Shown: positions 45,990 through 56,005, counted from the stretch's first letter. The stretch is 64,000 nt of DNA from an uncultured Eubacteriales bacterium (GCA_910577755.1 CAJTNL010000007.1:40675-104674), one strand, 5' to 3'. The notes: generated by a model from the sequence alone, not told the origin. Numbers and translations are program-made.

Positions 45990-46139
45990 TTATCGGTTAT
46001 CCTCGTTCTCACACTTTTGGTTAGCTACTGTGCAGGAAGTTTTACAAGCTGATTGACAGGAAGCTTGACATTCTCCACAGCCGCCTTTAACAGCACTTTG
46101 TTTTAAAGTAGCGCGGTTCAAAGTCTTGATTTGTCTCAT
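45990..46139 (-). CDS. scfA: SCIFF (six cysteines in forty-five residues) ranthipeptide precursor
   Basis: 49 aa, read from the sequence. The conserved leader MRQIKTLNRATLKQSAVKGG is followed by a core with six Cys at 21, 24, 28, 32, 36 and 43, in CGECQASCQSACKTSC and a final QKCE. This is the nearly invariant Clostridia SCIFF peptide, the substrate of ScfB. Its biological role is not settled (signalling or regulation has been proposed). AAAGGAATG precedes the ATG and an extended -10 promoter lies upstream. Confidence 0.96.
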   Translation of the reverse strand: MRQIKTLNRATLKQSAVKGGCGECQASCQSACKTSCTVANQKCENEDNR

Positions 46140-46172
46140 TTCAGATCATTCCTTTCATCATTTCTACTTCGT

Positions 46173-46183
46173 ATTATAGCATA
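46173..46183 (-). promoter_or_regulatory. Extended -10 promoter of scfA
   Basis: TATGCTATAAT on the minus strand, about 34 bases before the scfA start. No clear -35 hexamer is seen; the upstream region is T-rich. Confidence 0.65.
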
Positions 46184-46205
46184 CAAAAAAATAAAATAAA
46201 AGAGA

Positions 46206-46616
46206 TTATTTTACTTTTTTACGTTTATTTACTGCTAAAACTCCTCCGAATGCACCACTAAGCATCATAAGCAGAAAACGCATGACTGTAGAAACAGTAA
46301 AAACACCGTCTCCTGCAGAAAAAGCAGAAATTATCACAAGAATAAACAAAATAAGACCACTGCTTAACCCCATAATTAAACCCTTACTGTGACATAGTTT
46401 TGCTGATAAAAAACCTGCAAACATAGCGCTCAATGCAGAAATTGCAATACTCACTACAAGAACCGCTTGTGTTGGAATTGATTTTATCAAAACAAATATC
46501 AGCGCGCCAATCGCTAATAATACCCCGCATAAAACCAAACCGGCGATACAGCCAATAACAAGGTATTTCAGACATTTGGCGATTGTATTGTCTGATTTAT
46601 CTCTACTTTTTTTCAT
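46206..46616 (-). CDS. TIGR04086 family membrane protein
   Basis: 136 aa with four hydrophobic segments (about 14-40, 48-70, 75-97, 105-128), a basic N-terminus and the tail NKRKKVK. The topology and the position immediately upstream of scfA fit the TIGR04086 family that accompanies SCIFF systems in Clostridia. Export or immunity for the SCIFF product is conceivable but unproven. GAGGGGGA precedes the ATG. Confidence 0.82.
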   Translation of the reverse strand: MKKSRDKSDNTIAKCLKYLVIGCIAGLVLCGVLLAIGALIFVLIKSIPTQAVLVVSIAISALSAMFAGFLSAKLCHSKGLIMGLSSGLILFILVIISAFSAGDGVFTVSTVMRFLLMMLSGAFGGVLAVNKRKKVK

Positions 46617-46706
46617 ATAAAAAATCCCCCTCTGATGAATACCTTATACCAAAAGATATTCATTGGGGGAAAATTTTATGATGCTGCAAAGAAAAATAAC
46701 GATTAA

Positions 46707-47129
46707 TTATTTTTCTTCTGATTGTTCCCGTTTTTTGCGACCAAACAACCCTTTTCTCTCATCCGATTTAACAGCAGGGGGCTCTGAAGCTGCTTGCTGC
46801 ACACGTTCAAGAGGTGTTTCTACAGAGCTAATTGCCCAGCGCTTTAAACGTAACTTTTGACGGTCGGTACCAGTTTCAATAATGATAGAATCACTTTCCT
46901 CTTTCACCGCTACAATACGACCTACGATACCTCCAATAGTTGTAATTTCATCACCAATTTTGGCATTTTTACGCGACTCGGCATCTTTTTTCTTCTTTTT
47001 AGATTGTGGACGAAACAGTAAAAAATATGCCCCTAGAATGATTACTGCATAAACAATAATCATAATCCACCAGCTATTATTCCCACCGCCAGACTCGGCC
47101 GCAGCTTCTAAGGCCCAAATACTATCCAT
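46707..47129 (-). CDS. yajC: Preprotein translocase subunit YajC
   Basis: 140 aa from MDSIWALEAAAESGGG, preceded by GGAGGTG. The single transmembrane helix (WWIMIIVYAVIILGAYFLLF, about 19-38) is followed by RPQSKKKKKDAE and the GDEITTIGGIVGRIVAVKEE fold typical of YajC, which associates with SecDF. An extra tail of about 40 residues ends in a basic stretch. It follows tgt, the conserved tgt-yajC order; secD/secF are not in the window. Confidence 0.93.
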   Translation of the reverse strand: MDSIWALEAAAESGGGNNSWWIMIIVYAVIILGAYFLLFRPQSKKKKKDAESRKNAKIGDEITTIGGIVGRIVAVKEESDSIIIETGTDRQKLRLKRWAISSVETPLERVQQAASEPPAVKSDERKGLFGRKKREQSEEK

Positions 47130-47201
47130 ACTATTACACCTCCATGTTGTTGCAATCATTATATCAATATTTTAATTTGCTTGCAAGCAAAAAATTCAGA
47201 T

Positions 47202-48341
47202 TTATATTCTTACAGAAACTCTATTTATATTTTTAAGGTAAAACTCTTCAAAACTATCTGCCTCTAACGCATACCTAATTTTCTCCATAAAAGAATTATA
47301 AAAGTATAAATTATGCATAACAGTGAACCTCATTCCCAACATTTCTTTACTTTTCAACAAATGATGTATATAAGCGCGGGTATGATGCTGACATACGGGA
47401 CAATCACATGTCTCATCGATCGGACTTTCATCTAATGCATATTTTGCATTGAGTAAATTACGGCACCCCCCCATTGTAAAGGTGTGCCCATGACGAGCAT
47501 TACGAGTCGGCATAACACAGTCAAATATATCAATTCCTCTGCGTACGGCTTCTAATATATTGGCAGGTGTACCTACTCCCATTAAGTAGCGAGGTTTATC
47601 AACCGGCATTTCCGGTTCAACCGCTTCAATGATTCGGTACATTTCCTCCGCTGTCTCACCTACCGCTAATCCTCCTATGGCGTATCCATCCAAATTCATT
47701 TCCCGAATCTCACACATATGCTTCTTGCGCAAATCTTCATAGGTGCCACCCTGATTGATTCCCCATAACCATTGTTCTTTATTAATTGTATCTGCCTTTG
47801 CATTCAACCTCTCCAATTCCTCTTTGCAGCGGTACAACCAGCGCAGTGTTCTTCCACAAGATGCCTTGACATAATCATAAGCAGCCGGATTTTCAATGCA
47901 TTCATCAAACGCCATAGCAATTGTAGCACCTAAATGAGATTGAATTTGCATGCTCTCCTCTGGTCCCATAAAAATTTTTCTGCCGTCTATATGGGAAGAA
48001 AAGGTAACGCCCTCCTCCTGAATATCCCGCAATTTTGCCAAAGAAAAAACCTGAAAACCGCCACTGTCTGTTAAAATAGGACCTTGCCAATTCGTAAAGC
48101 GGTGCAAGCCGCCCAGTTGCTGTACCGTTTTATCGCCAGGTCTTAAATGTAAGTGATACGTATTACAAAGCTGTACCTGACATTTCAACCCTTTCAAATC
48201 CAGAGCAGACACCGCTCCTTTTATAGCCCCACATGTGGCTACATTCATAAATGCCGGCGTCTGTACGATACCATGATGGGTACAGATTTCCCCTCGCCTT
48301 GCTTTTCCTTGCATATGCAAAATGCGAATGCGTTCTTTCAT
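47202..48341 (-). CDS. tgt: tRNA-guanine transglycosylase (queuine synthesis)
   Basis: 379 aa. It swaps G34 for preQ1 in tRNAs with GUN anticodons. The catalytic nucleophile motif is ILTDSGGFQVFSLAKL. GGLAVGE and the base-recognition loop FDCVMPTRNARHG follow, and the zinc site is CDCPVCQHHTRAYIHHL. AAGGAAA precedes the ATG. It is first in the tgt-yajC transcript. Confidence 0.97.
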   Translation of the reverse strand: MKERIRILHMQGKARRGEICTHHGIVQTPAFMNVATCGAIKGAVSALDLKGLKCQVQLCNTYHLHLRPGDKTVQQLGGLHRFTNWQGPILTDSGGFQVFSLAKLRDIQEEGVTFSSHIDGRKIFMGPEESMQIQSHLGATIAMAFDECIENPAAYDYVKASCGRTLRWLYRCKEELERLNAKADTINKEQWLWGINQGGTYEDLRKKHMCEIREMNLDGYAIGGLAVGETAEEMYRIIEAVEPEMPVDKPRYLMGVGTPANILEAVRRGIDIFDCVMPTRNARHGHTFTMGGCRNLLNAKYALDESPIDETCDCPVCQHHTRAYIHHLLKSKEMLGMRFTVMHNLYFYNSFMEKIRYALEADSFEEFYLKNINRVSVRI

Positions 48342-48497
48342 AGACTGCTATTTCCTTCCTGCTAATTCTTATGTCAAATTACTTGAATCTTTATTATAAA
48401 ATAAATTTATATAGAAAGCAATAATCTTTAGCATATCTTACATCTAAATATGATACTTGTACTCTATAAAAAACCTAAGTATATCAAATAAACAGTA

Positions 48498-48527
48498 AGC
48501 ATACATGACAAGCAGTACTGCATATGG
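48498..48527 (+). promoter_or_regulatory. Possible forespore sigma (G/F) promoter of the deacetylase gene
   Basis: AGCATA, a 17-nt spacer and CATATGG resemble the sigma-G elements TGMATA and CATACTA with mismatches. The guess is helped by the sporulation role of PdaA. No clear sigma-A promoter is seen. Confidence 0.3.
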
Positions 48528-48560
48528 TTAAAATAAACAGATAATCGAGGTGATAAAGCT

Positions 48561-49376
48561 GTGTTTATCGTATTAAAAAAGAAACTCATGATTACCGTTG
48601 CAGCGTGTGTTTTAACAATTATTGCAATTCCTCTCGCAATCCATTACACAACTAACGTAACAGAAAGTGTGCAAGCATCTACTTCTTCCGATGGTAACTG
48701 GGGATTAGGCTTTCCCAAAGACGGTGGAACACCAACTGGAAATGCATCTTCAGATTTTCTAAAGCAATATAACTCTTTTTATTTAGGAGATACATCAAAA
48801 AAAGAGGTATATCTTACATTTGATGCAGGGTACGAAAATGGGTATACACCTTCCATTTTAGACACATTAAAAAAACACAATGTAAAAGCAACCTTTTTTC
48901 TGGTAGGCAACTATCTGGAAACGAGCCCTGATTTAGTAAAACGTATGGTAGAGGAGAGTCATATTGTAGGTAATCATACCTATCATCATCCAGATATGTC
49001 AAAAATCTCAGATATCAGTTCTTTCCAAAAAGAACTAAAAGATTTTGAAGATTTATATCAACAAATTACTGGAGAGGAAATGCAAAAGTTCTATCGTCCT
49101 CCGCAAGGCAAATACAGCGAACATAATCTAAAGCTAGCCAATGAATTGGGATATAAAACCATATTTTGGAGTCTTGCTTATGTGGATTGGTATACTGACA
49201 AGCAACCAAGCCATGAAGAAGCCATGCAAAAACTGCTTCCACGAATGCATTCTGGAGCTGTTATATTACTACACAGCACATCAAAAACAAATGCAGAAAT
49301 ACTCGATCAATTTTTAACTGAATTAGAAAATCAAGGCTACACATTTGGTACTTTACATGATCTTGCCTTTAATTAG
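48561..49376 (+). CDS. pdaA: PdaA-like peptidoglycan (muramic acid) deacetylase
   Basis: 271 aa, GTG start with CGAGGTG upstream. A signal anchor lies at about 7-27. The NodB domain begins VYLTFDAGYENGYTPSILD; the zinc ligands are D plus GNHTYHHPDMS, and the later motifs are FYRPPQGKYS, IFWSLAYVDW and GAVILLHSTS. PdaA removes the acetyl group from N-acetylmuramic acid so that cortex delta-lactam can form, which spores need to germinate. The GYENGYT region supports PdaA over chitin or xylan deacetylases. Confidence 0.9.
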   Translation: MFIVLKKKLMITVAACVLTIIAIPLAIHYTTNVTESVQASTSSDGNWGLGFPKDGGTPTGNASSDFLKQYNSFYLGDTSKKEVYLTFDAGYENGYTPSILDTLKKHNVKATFFLVGNYLETSPDLVKRMVEESHIVGNHTYHHPDMSKISDISSFQKELKDFEDLYQQITGEEMQKFYRPPQGKYSEHNLKLANELGYKTIFWSLAYVDWYTDKQPSHEEAMQKLLPRMHSGAVILLHSTSKTNAEILDQFLTELENQGYTFGTLHDLAFN

Positions 49377-49463
49377 AAAATTACAATATTAAACTGCTGC
49401 GAATCTCTTTTTAAAATCCGCAGCCCTTTCTCGTCATAAAACCAACATTATATTTAAAAAAAC

Positions 49464-49497
49464 AAGCGGTGTGGGAATATTTTCCTGCACCGCTTTT
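49464..49497 (+). terminator. Terminator after pdaA
   Basis: AAGCGGTG and CACCGCTT pair with inner GGA/TCC, followed by TTTT. A weaker CTGCG/CGCAG hairpin lies closer to the stop at about 49395. Confidence 0.75.
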
Positions 49498-49629
49498 ACG
49501 CATCCAGTCTATACGCTAAAATAGGTATAGACTTACTTTTTTAAATATTTTTATGATTATCATCTTTTATTTTGTCTGCTTTCTTCTCTTTGTTTTCGTT
49601 TGTTTTCAGTATATATCCCGTACCACCAA

Positions 49630-49757
49630 CTACTTATGATTGGTAAGCGACAACTTAAACAAATACTCATTTGGTTCTGTTTTGTGATTATGGCGAACGG
49701 TCCAACTTCCATCAAGTTTGGATAATCTATATTGATTAATAAAAAATAAAGTTTTTT
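49630..49757 (-). pseudogene. Short orphan coding fragment
   Basis: In the gene-poor gap 49498-49876 the minus strand carries about 42 open codons without a start codon, ending KLDGSWTVRHNHKTEPNEYL and then KLSLTNHK. The composition is protein-like, but I cannot assign a family. It may be a gene tail left by deletion. The rest of the gap shows only a small TCTATAC/GTATAGA hairpin near 49508. Confidence 0.3.
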
Positions 49758-49876
49758 ATTATATTTCTATAATTTTATATTTGTACACCTATATGGGTTA
49801 CTATTTGAGTGACTCATTGAGTTAAAATATGAGCGTTTTACGATTATCTTTTATATTCACACTAACATACTTTCAC

Positions 49877-52800
49877 TTACACTGTTAACACTATAACGCT
49901 AGGAGATACAATATCCGAAACAAACGACTGTTCATTTTTTATTTCTACAATCATATCTGTCAATACTTCGTTACCAGATGGACCAATAAATAGAAACCTT
50001 ATAGTATATATTCCGTTATCAAGTTGAGTAGTATCTAACTCAACAAATCCATTATCATCCTTGTTTGTCTGAGGTTCAATAAATACTTCATCCCCTTGTT
50101 TTTTATACATTAGATGATAATGATCAATATCAATATCATTGACCTTACCTAGCAATTTTACCGTTCCACGCAATACTTTGCAGTCTTCTGTGAAAGATAT
50201 GTCCTTGTCTTGAATTTGCTTATCAATATCATCACGTTCTAAAACTTTAGGTTGCTGATTACGAATATCCTTATTTACAAATATATTTTCAGCAAAAACC
50301 TTAACGTAGTCAAAAATACAAGTTGCAGGCACGGATGATACCAATCCATCATCAGTATATGGTTCTGTAGGAGTACCACTAATATTATCTAATACAGAAC
50401 TTTCTATTGATAATCTGTCTTCAATACTCAAATCATCCGAAGAAGACAGTAGAGATATTTCAGGCGTTTCTTGATCAATAGAATTAGATTTCACTTGATT
50501 AGATGATATGACAGAAATACAGGGTCTACTCCATTTCCCCTCTTTGTCGCATACAACAAGTTTTAGAAAGTAAACTGTATTAGCTTCAATCTTTTCGGGT
50601 ATCATACCATCAGTCCATTCATGATCAGACATTTTTTTCCATGCATATTTTTTATCAGAAATTCCCTTATCATCAGCATTCATATGATCCAGATCAAAAC
50701 TATTTTCTTCAGCTTGAACAATAAATTTTGTCGTATCGTTGTGATCTGGATAAACCTGCGTATTCAGTACCGCTGTTGGTCTGGTATGTACATATAAAGT
50801 TTTTTCAAAATTATCTGTATCGGACCATTTTCTGTATTCATCAAAATCATTACTATTTGCTGGATTATCCTGTACCCGTAAACTAATATTATATGAACCT
50901 GTATTGTCAAACTTGGTTATTGGTTCACTCTTTTCAATATTCGTCGGTTCATTAGCATTACCGCTTTCAAACACTGTAGCATCATAGTTATATTGAAAAA
51001 CTGAACTATATACAGGATCATTTTCATTATCAGAATAATTTGTTGTATATACTAATTTATCATCGGTTGTAATATATTTGTTTATAGTATAATCATTTTT
51101 CAGCGCACTACTGAGTATATAGTTTTCCATATTTTCTGCTGCAAAATTTGAATCATCGCTACTAAAAGAAACACCTTCAGCAGATTGGAGCAAACTCTGG
51201 TATTGGTTCATACTTGGCCCAGATCCAATACCAATAAATTTAATATCCTGTTCAAGCAATGATTTTGCAGTTTCAATCATTTTGGTATCTCCATTTAAAT
51301 CTTGCACTATGGTATCACTCAAATTGATAAGATAACGATTTTGGTCGCTTGTCCAATTATAATCTTCCAGAGCGCTTGATAAACTATTCCCCTCAATTGT
51401 TTGCATTTTGATGTTGCCGAATGTAAAATACGACTGCTGACTGCACGCATGAGACGTATGACTCGTTATTGGTCCATAACCATAACCCTTGGATTGGAAT
51501 GGAAGAACAAAATTATCAATAACCAGTCTTCCATTATCCCATACGGAAATTGTTTTTGAGTCAGCTATAATTTTCAGACTATGACTTGCCAAAACATTTC
51601 CAACATTTGCTGTTGCCAATACAATTCCTGCATTCTGGACAAATGAAGGATTACCATTTCTAAAATTCGCTACATTCACTCTGTCTAAATATATCAGTCT
51701 CAATCCATTTTGCGTCAATAGAATACAGTAACCGGTTAACTCTTGATCAACAGAAGCGTTAAATAAAAATCCTCCGCCCTCTATAGTATGCCAGTTACTA
51801 TTATCTCTCTGAATATTAAAGCTTAATATTTTCTGAGATGGATTGTCATCTTTTACAAAAAGAAAATCCTTAAATGCTGGGGAACCATATCCCTTCATAA
51901 CAATATTATTCCCTTGATAAAGAATATGTTTTGGTAATGAGGGCGCATATTGATCACGATAATTAATATGATCATATTCAGTCCATGCAAATGTATCCTG
52001 AGCAGTTAGTGTAGATGTTTTAACCGCTGATAACGATACCGTAAAACCATTATTTTCAAGATTAGATTTAATATTTTCTATTTTCTTATTGTATTCATTT
52101 ATTTTGGCCGTGTCAGTTGTTGAAGCTGTAAAAACAAGATCGATATGCTTTGCTTTTTCTATATTAAGATTGGTTTGCGGAGCCATATTATCTACAATAA
52201 CAATTTTTTCAACATACGCAGTTAAATAGTCATCTTCATCAATAAATTGTTCAATTGTATTCGTAAAATGTTCTCTAACTTTCAGCCCTATCTTGTATTT
52301 TCCCACATGAGAAACCAGATAGGATATTTCACTTTCATTTTCCTGACTGATTACAATTTCTTGTTCATCATCAAAATCTCCGTCATTATCTGAATCAAAT
52401 ACAATAGTCCATATGCGATTCTGAATATCATCAAAATCTGTCGAATAAGAAATATCTCTTGCATGAATTAACGCCTGATTTTGATCAAGCCCTCTGAAAA
52501 ATGTATCGTCAGAAACAATGTTGGCAACAGGTTCAATATCCTCTGTAATTGAAATAACCTTTTCATATGTATAGGATTGGTTAACTGACGATGCAGTAAC
52601 CTGAACAAGATAATCTCCATGTTTTTTTATAATTAATTCTTTGGTATAGGCGTCAGAATTATCCTCATCAATAAATACCATTTGTTCTCCAGAACCATCA
52701 AGAGCGGTAATGGACCAAACGGTTTGATCTTTGACGAATTTTGCAATATTTTCATTTTGAGATATATCAAGTATCAATTTTCTGTTTTCTTTTTGTTCAC

Positions 52801-53578
52801 CGCCAACCTGAATATCTAATTGAGGTTGGTAATTCAGTATCTCATCATTGGCAAGAGGATTTATATTTAACTCTGTCCCGTTAAATTCAACCCTATCAGA
52901 AATTATTATGCCGTTAATAGTTAAATTTTTGGCATTCAATTCAATCTTTCCGTTTGGAGCATAAATAATACCGTTAAGAACAATATTAGAACCCTGAATG
53001 GTAATATCACCATTTTCAGAATATAACAAAAATGTGTAATCATTCTCGCCATCATTTACAGCGTTATATTGTATGTTATTACTCGCCTTAATGTACCCCG
53101 TATTTTTCAATGTTATCTGGTCAAGAAATAAATCGCCGTCAACTGTAATTGATGATTCCTCCAGATTGTACTCCTCTCCGCTTAACATTGTATTAGACGT
53201 ATAATTACTTTCATAATCAACATCAATAATTTGATTTGTTAAATCTGGAATAACTTGATTGACGGAAAGTGCATGATTATACTTTATATTATCTTGTATA
53301 GTTTTATAAGAATTTATAGTGCCATTTATTATACAATTTTGAGTACCGGTATATTCAGTATCCCCACTAGAATAAACCGAACCGTTTACAGTTGCAGAGT
53401 ATTCATTAATCATAAGATCATTTGTATAAATCAAATAGTCCTCATCCTGTATGGCTATATTTTCATTTTCACTTATCGCTGCAACAATGCCATTTACAGA
53501 AAGTATTTGACATAATAAAATGATAAACAGAAAAAAGACGAGATACCGATGCATATATTTTTTTAATGCTATTTTCAT
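49877..53578 (-). CDS. Large secreted multidomain protein
   Basis: 1233 aa. A signal peptide or anchor lies at about 10-32. Residues 45-245 repeat short hydrophobic strands (VNGSVYSSGD, ITVDGDLFLD, VLNGIIYAPNGK, LTINGIIISDR), like a bactofilin-type beta-helix. PKD/Ig-like segments follow (about 255-470). The centre (about 480-860) has a ligand-binding-like part and a stretch YLINLSDTIVQDL ... IKFIGIGSG resembling a von Willebrand A fold. More Ig-like segments and no C-terminal anchor follow. The function is unknown; adhesion or display is plausible. Its ATG overlaps the stop of the 321-aa gene (TAATG), so the two are translationally coupled. Confidence 0.75.
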   Translation of the reverse strand: MKIALKKYMHRYLVFFLFIILLCQILSVNGIVAAISENENIAIQDEDYLIYTNDLMINEYSATVNGSVYSSGDTEYTGTQNCIINGTINSYKTIQDNIKYNHALSVNQVIPDLTNQIIDVDYESNYTSNTMLSGEEYNLEESSITVDGDLFLDQITLKNTGYIKASNNIQYNAVNDGENDYTFLLYSENGDITIQGSNIVLNGIIYAPNGKIELNAKNLTINGIIISDRVEFNGTELNINPLANDEILNYQPQLDIQVGGEQKENRKLILDISQNENIAKFVKDQTVWSITALDGSGEQMVFIDEDNSDAYTKELIIKKHGDYLVQVTASSVNQSYTYEKVISITEDIEPVANIVSDDTFFRGLDQNQALIHARDISYSTDFDDIQNRIWTIVFDSDNDGDFDDEQEIVISQENESEISYLVSHVGKYKIGLKVREHFTNTIEQFIDEDDYLTAYVEKIVIVDNMAPQTNLNIEKAKHIDLVFTASTTDTAKINEYNKKIENIKSNLENNGFTVSLSAVKTSTLTAQDTFAWTEYDHINYRDQYAPSLPKHILYQGNNIVMKGYGSPAFKDFLFVKDDNPSQKILSFNIQRDNSNWHTIEGGGFLFNASVDQELTGYCILLTQNGLRLIYLDRVNVANFRNGNPSFVQNAGIVLATANVGNVLASHSLKIIADSKTISVWDNGRLVIDNFVLPFQSKGYGYGPITSHTSHACSQQSYFTFGNIKMQTIEGNSLSSALEDYNWTSDQNRYLINLSDTIVQDLNGDTKMIETAKSLLEQDIKFIGIGSGPSMNQYQSLLQSAEGVSFSSDDSNFAAENMENYILSSALKNDYTINKYITTDDKLVYTTNYSDNENDPVYSSVFQYNYDATVFESGNANEPTNIEKSEPITKFDNTGSYNISLRVQDNPANSNDFDEYRKWSDTDNFEKTLYVHTRPTAVLNTQVYPDHNDTTKFIVQAEENSFDLDHMNADDKGISDKKYAWKKMSDHEWTDGMIPEKIEANTVYFLKLVVCDKEGKWSRPCISVISSNQVKSNSIDQETPEISLLSSSDDLSIEDRLSIESSVLDNISGTPTEPYTDDGLVSSVPATCIFDYVKVFAENIFVNKDIRNQQPKVLERDDIDKQIQDKDISFTEDCKVLRGTVKLLGKVNDIDIDHYHLMYKKQGDEVFIEPQTNKDDNGFVELDTTQLDNGIYTIRFLFIGPSGNEVLTDMIVEIKNEQSFVSDIVSPSVIVLTV

Positions 53579-54543
53579 TATTCATACCTGCACTTTCTCA
53601 AAATAATAATTGCAAGTGCTACTGTAAATATTCCGGAAACCGACATAATAACACTTATATATATTGTATTATTTGTTGTACCTGTTGCAGGGGATAAAGA
53701 ACTATAATTCTTAACGCCATAATATGCAGTGTATGTATTGCTCTCTCCCATTCTAATCGTCTTTTCATTCCAAAGAAAAGCAACTGCGCTATCACCATTA
53801 TTTTGATTATCATCAACATTATAATCCCATCTGTTATCATATAAGGAAGACCATTGACCAAAAATTAATTTATCAGGAATATAACCTGAATTGATTTTTC
53901 CATAAGCATGCATTTCAGGATAAACAGTACTTTCCAATGACCACACATCCGGTATATTGGAATCTAAAAATGTAACCTCATTGGTAAATGTAACGTCATT
54001 AGTTTTTAAATAACCTGAATCATCATCGTCAAGCATAGGATCAATCATAATTCTAATACCCACATTAGCATCTTCTATGTTATTTTTTACGGTGTATGTT
54101 ATTTTAAGCATATCGTTATGTAAATCTGAAAAACCTTTGTCAAAACATAATCTTTGTTCAACTTCTACGCCATTAAATTGTTGTGAAGACACATGTTGAT
54201 AATTTTCAATATCAAAATACGGAGACATTGTATCTGTTCCAGTTCCATAAATAAATAGTTCTCCATTTATATTGATAGTTGTGTAACTGGAAAAGAAGTT
54301 TTTATATAGCATTGATCTATTATCATCGTTACTGTTATGCTCTTCACCTAAATTAGTCTCAAGCTGAAAACGCAGATATTCTAGCTGTTTGCTGGCATCA
54401 TGCTCTACTACCAGTTTTAGATAATCATTACTAATAAAACTTTGATCTTCATCAGCTGACACTGCATGGCATGTCAATGAGAAAAAAATTAGCAAAAAAA
54501 TTTGTATCATTGTAAATGATGCAATCAATTTTTTATATTTCAT
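53578..54543 (-). CDS. Secreted or membrane-anchored protein, unknown function
   Basis: 321 aa. It has an N-terminal signal peptide (about 8-30, cleavage probable near HAVSA), a beta-rich extracellular domain with repeated WSLEST/WSSLYDNRWDYNV aromatic segments, and a C-terminal helix (TIYISVIMSVSGIFTVALAI) followed by RKCRYE, a stop-transfer anchor. GGAGGG precedes the ATG. It heads a two-gene transcript with the 1233-aa protein, so the pair probably works together at the surface. I recognise no family. Confidence 0.75.
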   Translation of the reverse strand: MKYKKLIASFTMIQIFLLIFFSLTCHAVSADEDQSFISNDYLKLVVEHDASKQLEYLRFQLETNLGEEHNSNDDNRSMLYKNFFSSYTTININGELFIYGTGTDTMSPYFDIENYQHVSSQQFNGVEVEQRLCFDKGFSDLHNDMLKITYTVKNNIEDANVGIRIMIDPMLDDDDSGYLKTNDVTFTNEVTFLDSNIPDVWSLESTVYPEMHAYGKINSGYIPDKLIFGQWSSLYDNRWDYNVDDNQNNGDSAVAFLWNEKTIRMGESNTYTAYYGVKNYSSLSPATGTTNNTIYISVIMSVSGIFTVALAIIILRKCRYE

Positions 54544-54864
54544 AAAAACCCTCCATTATTTACTTGTATTACGCAAATATTTTTTATAGAAACCGTGTCC
54601 TATTTTTGTATTCCTCCTTTTTTTAACATATATTATGATACATTTATGATAAACACATGATTTATTAATACATGTGATATTAATTAAATCACCTTATATA
54701 TATTTATTAAGATATTTTTGATATTTTTTACTATATATTACCATAACTTGTATTTTATTTCAATACTGTAAATATCATAATAAAATATATTTAATTGATA
54801 TGTTTTATTGTAATTTATTTATAATAGCTATAGTGAAAAGAAAGAAATATGGAAATATAAGAAT
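54544..54864. other. AT-rich gap upstream of the secreted-protein pair
   Basis: About 320 bases of very AT-rich DNA without an open frame. It should contain the promoter of the two-gene operon, but no single hexamer pair stands out. Confidence 0.5.
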
Positions 54865-54891
54865 AAAACTCTAGGTAATACCTAGAGTTTT
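54865..54891 (-). terminator. Hairpin at the end of the YD-repeat remnant
   Basis: AAAACTCTAGG and CCTAGAGTTTT form an 11-bp perfect stem with a 5-nt loop. Confidence 0.7.
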
Positions 54892-56005
54892 CATAGTAAT
54901 AATGTATATAAGAAGCTATCTCTGTAACAATGTCCGTTTTCTCCGCCGCTTTCCGTTACCAACTGGCCTGATGCGTTGTATACATACGCTATCGTCTCGT
55001 TGTTCGCTCCTCTGGTAACGGCGATTCGGTTTCATGTTTCTGAATAGCCGTATTGGGTAGCGCTGGTCGCTCCGTTTATTGTTTCGGTATAGCTTTCCAG
55101 CTGATGCTCTCCGTCATAGGTAAAACTTTTTTCACTCACTATTCCGTTTTGTACGGCTGTTTCCGTTACAATTTGTCCGTTTGCATCATACATATATTCA
55201 AACCGAGACAGCTCTTTTCCGCCTTGTGTATTGACAACCCTTATCACCTGTTCTGCCTTGTCATACTCGTAATCGGTCGCAATGCCCTCCCCGAGCGCTG
55301 GCAGCTCAACACGTTTCCGTTATGATCGTAGGTATATTCCGTAGTTTCTCCTGCGCTGTCTTCCACTTTCACCAGACGGTCTGCCAAATCATAGCCATAC
55401 GTTACCGTACGATTCTCCTGATAACGGATTTCGCTGATTCTTCCGTACTCATCGTATCCATAGCCCAGCGTTCTCCCTTTGGCATCTGTCACTGTGCTCA
55501 CCCTGCCAAGTATATCGTACGTATAGCTTGTTTCTCCGTTTTCATCTTCCATCGTTATGCGGTTGCTCGCCTCATCATACCCCTACGTTACGCTTTGACT
55601 TCCGTCGGAAGCCGTTTTGCTCAGCAAATGACGGAGGCTGTCATAATCATATTCTATCACAGAACCGTCCGGTTTGACTGCTTTTTCAAACGAGAATGTA
55701 CGTCATATACAAAACTTTCTACGGCTCCTTCCGGAGAGGTTACCGACAGCATATTCCCATTCTGGTCGTAACTATATTTCGTTTCACTTCCGTCCGCCGC
55801 TGTTTTGGTGGTCAGGCTGCCCATGGAATCGTAGCTATATGCTGTTGTATGCCCCAGCGTCGATATCACTTTTGTCAGATTCCCCACGCCGTCATACCGA
55901 TATTCCACGTCATGACCTTTTGCGTCTATTTCTGACAGCAGATTGCCCTGTGCGTCATAGGCATATGTCGTTTTGCGTCCGTCCGGCGCTGTTTTTTCAG
56001 TAAGT
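54891..56005 (-). pseudogene. YD-repeat (RHS-type) protein, broken repeat region
   Basis: Reading across frames recovers a run of YD repeats: YAYDAQGNLLSEIDAKGH, EYRYDGVGNLTKVIS, YSYDQNGNMLSVTSPEG, GYGYDEYGRISEIRYQENR, YTYDHNGNVLS, FEYMYDANGQIVTETAVQN. The frame is lost near 55690 and again near 55295, and stops interrupt it at about 55586 (TAG) and at 55032-55034 (TGA). No hyper-conserved RHS core or toxin tip follows; the end is truncated at 54891. This stretch is visibly more GC-rich than its neighbours, pointing to a different origin. RHS/YD proteins are large secreted shells, often delivering toxins. Confidence 0.85.

Noticed and set aside
55322..56003. Plus-strand open frames across the YD-repeat remnant
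   Set aside because: They read opposite to the YD repeats; the repeat motif on the minus strand explains the long open frames.
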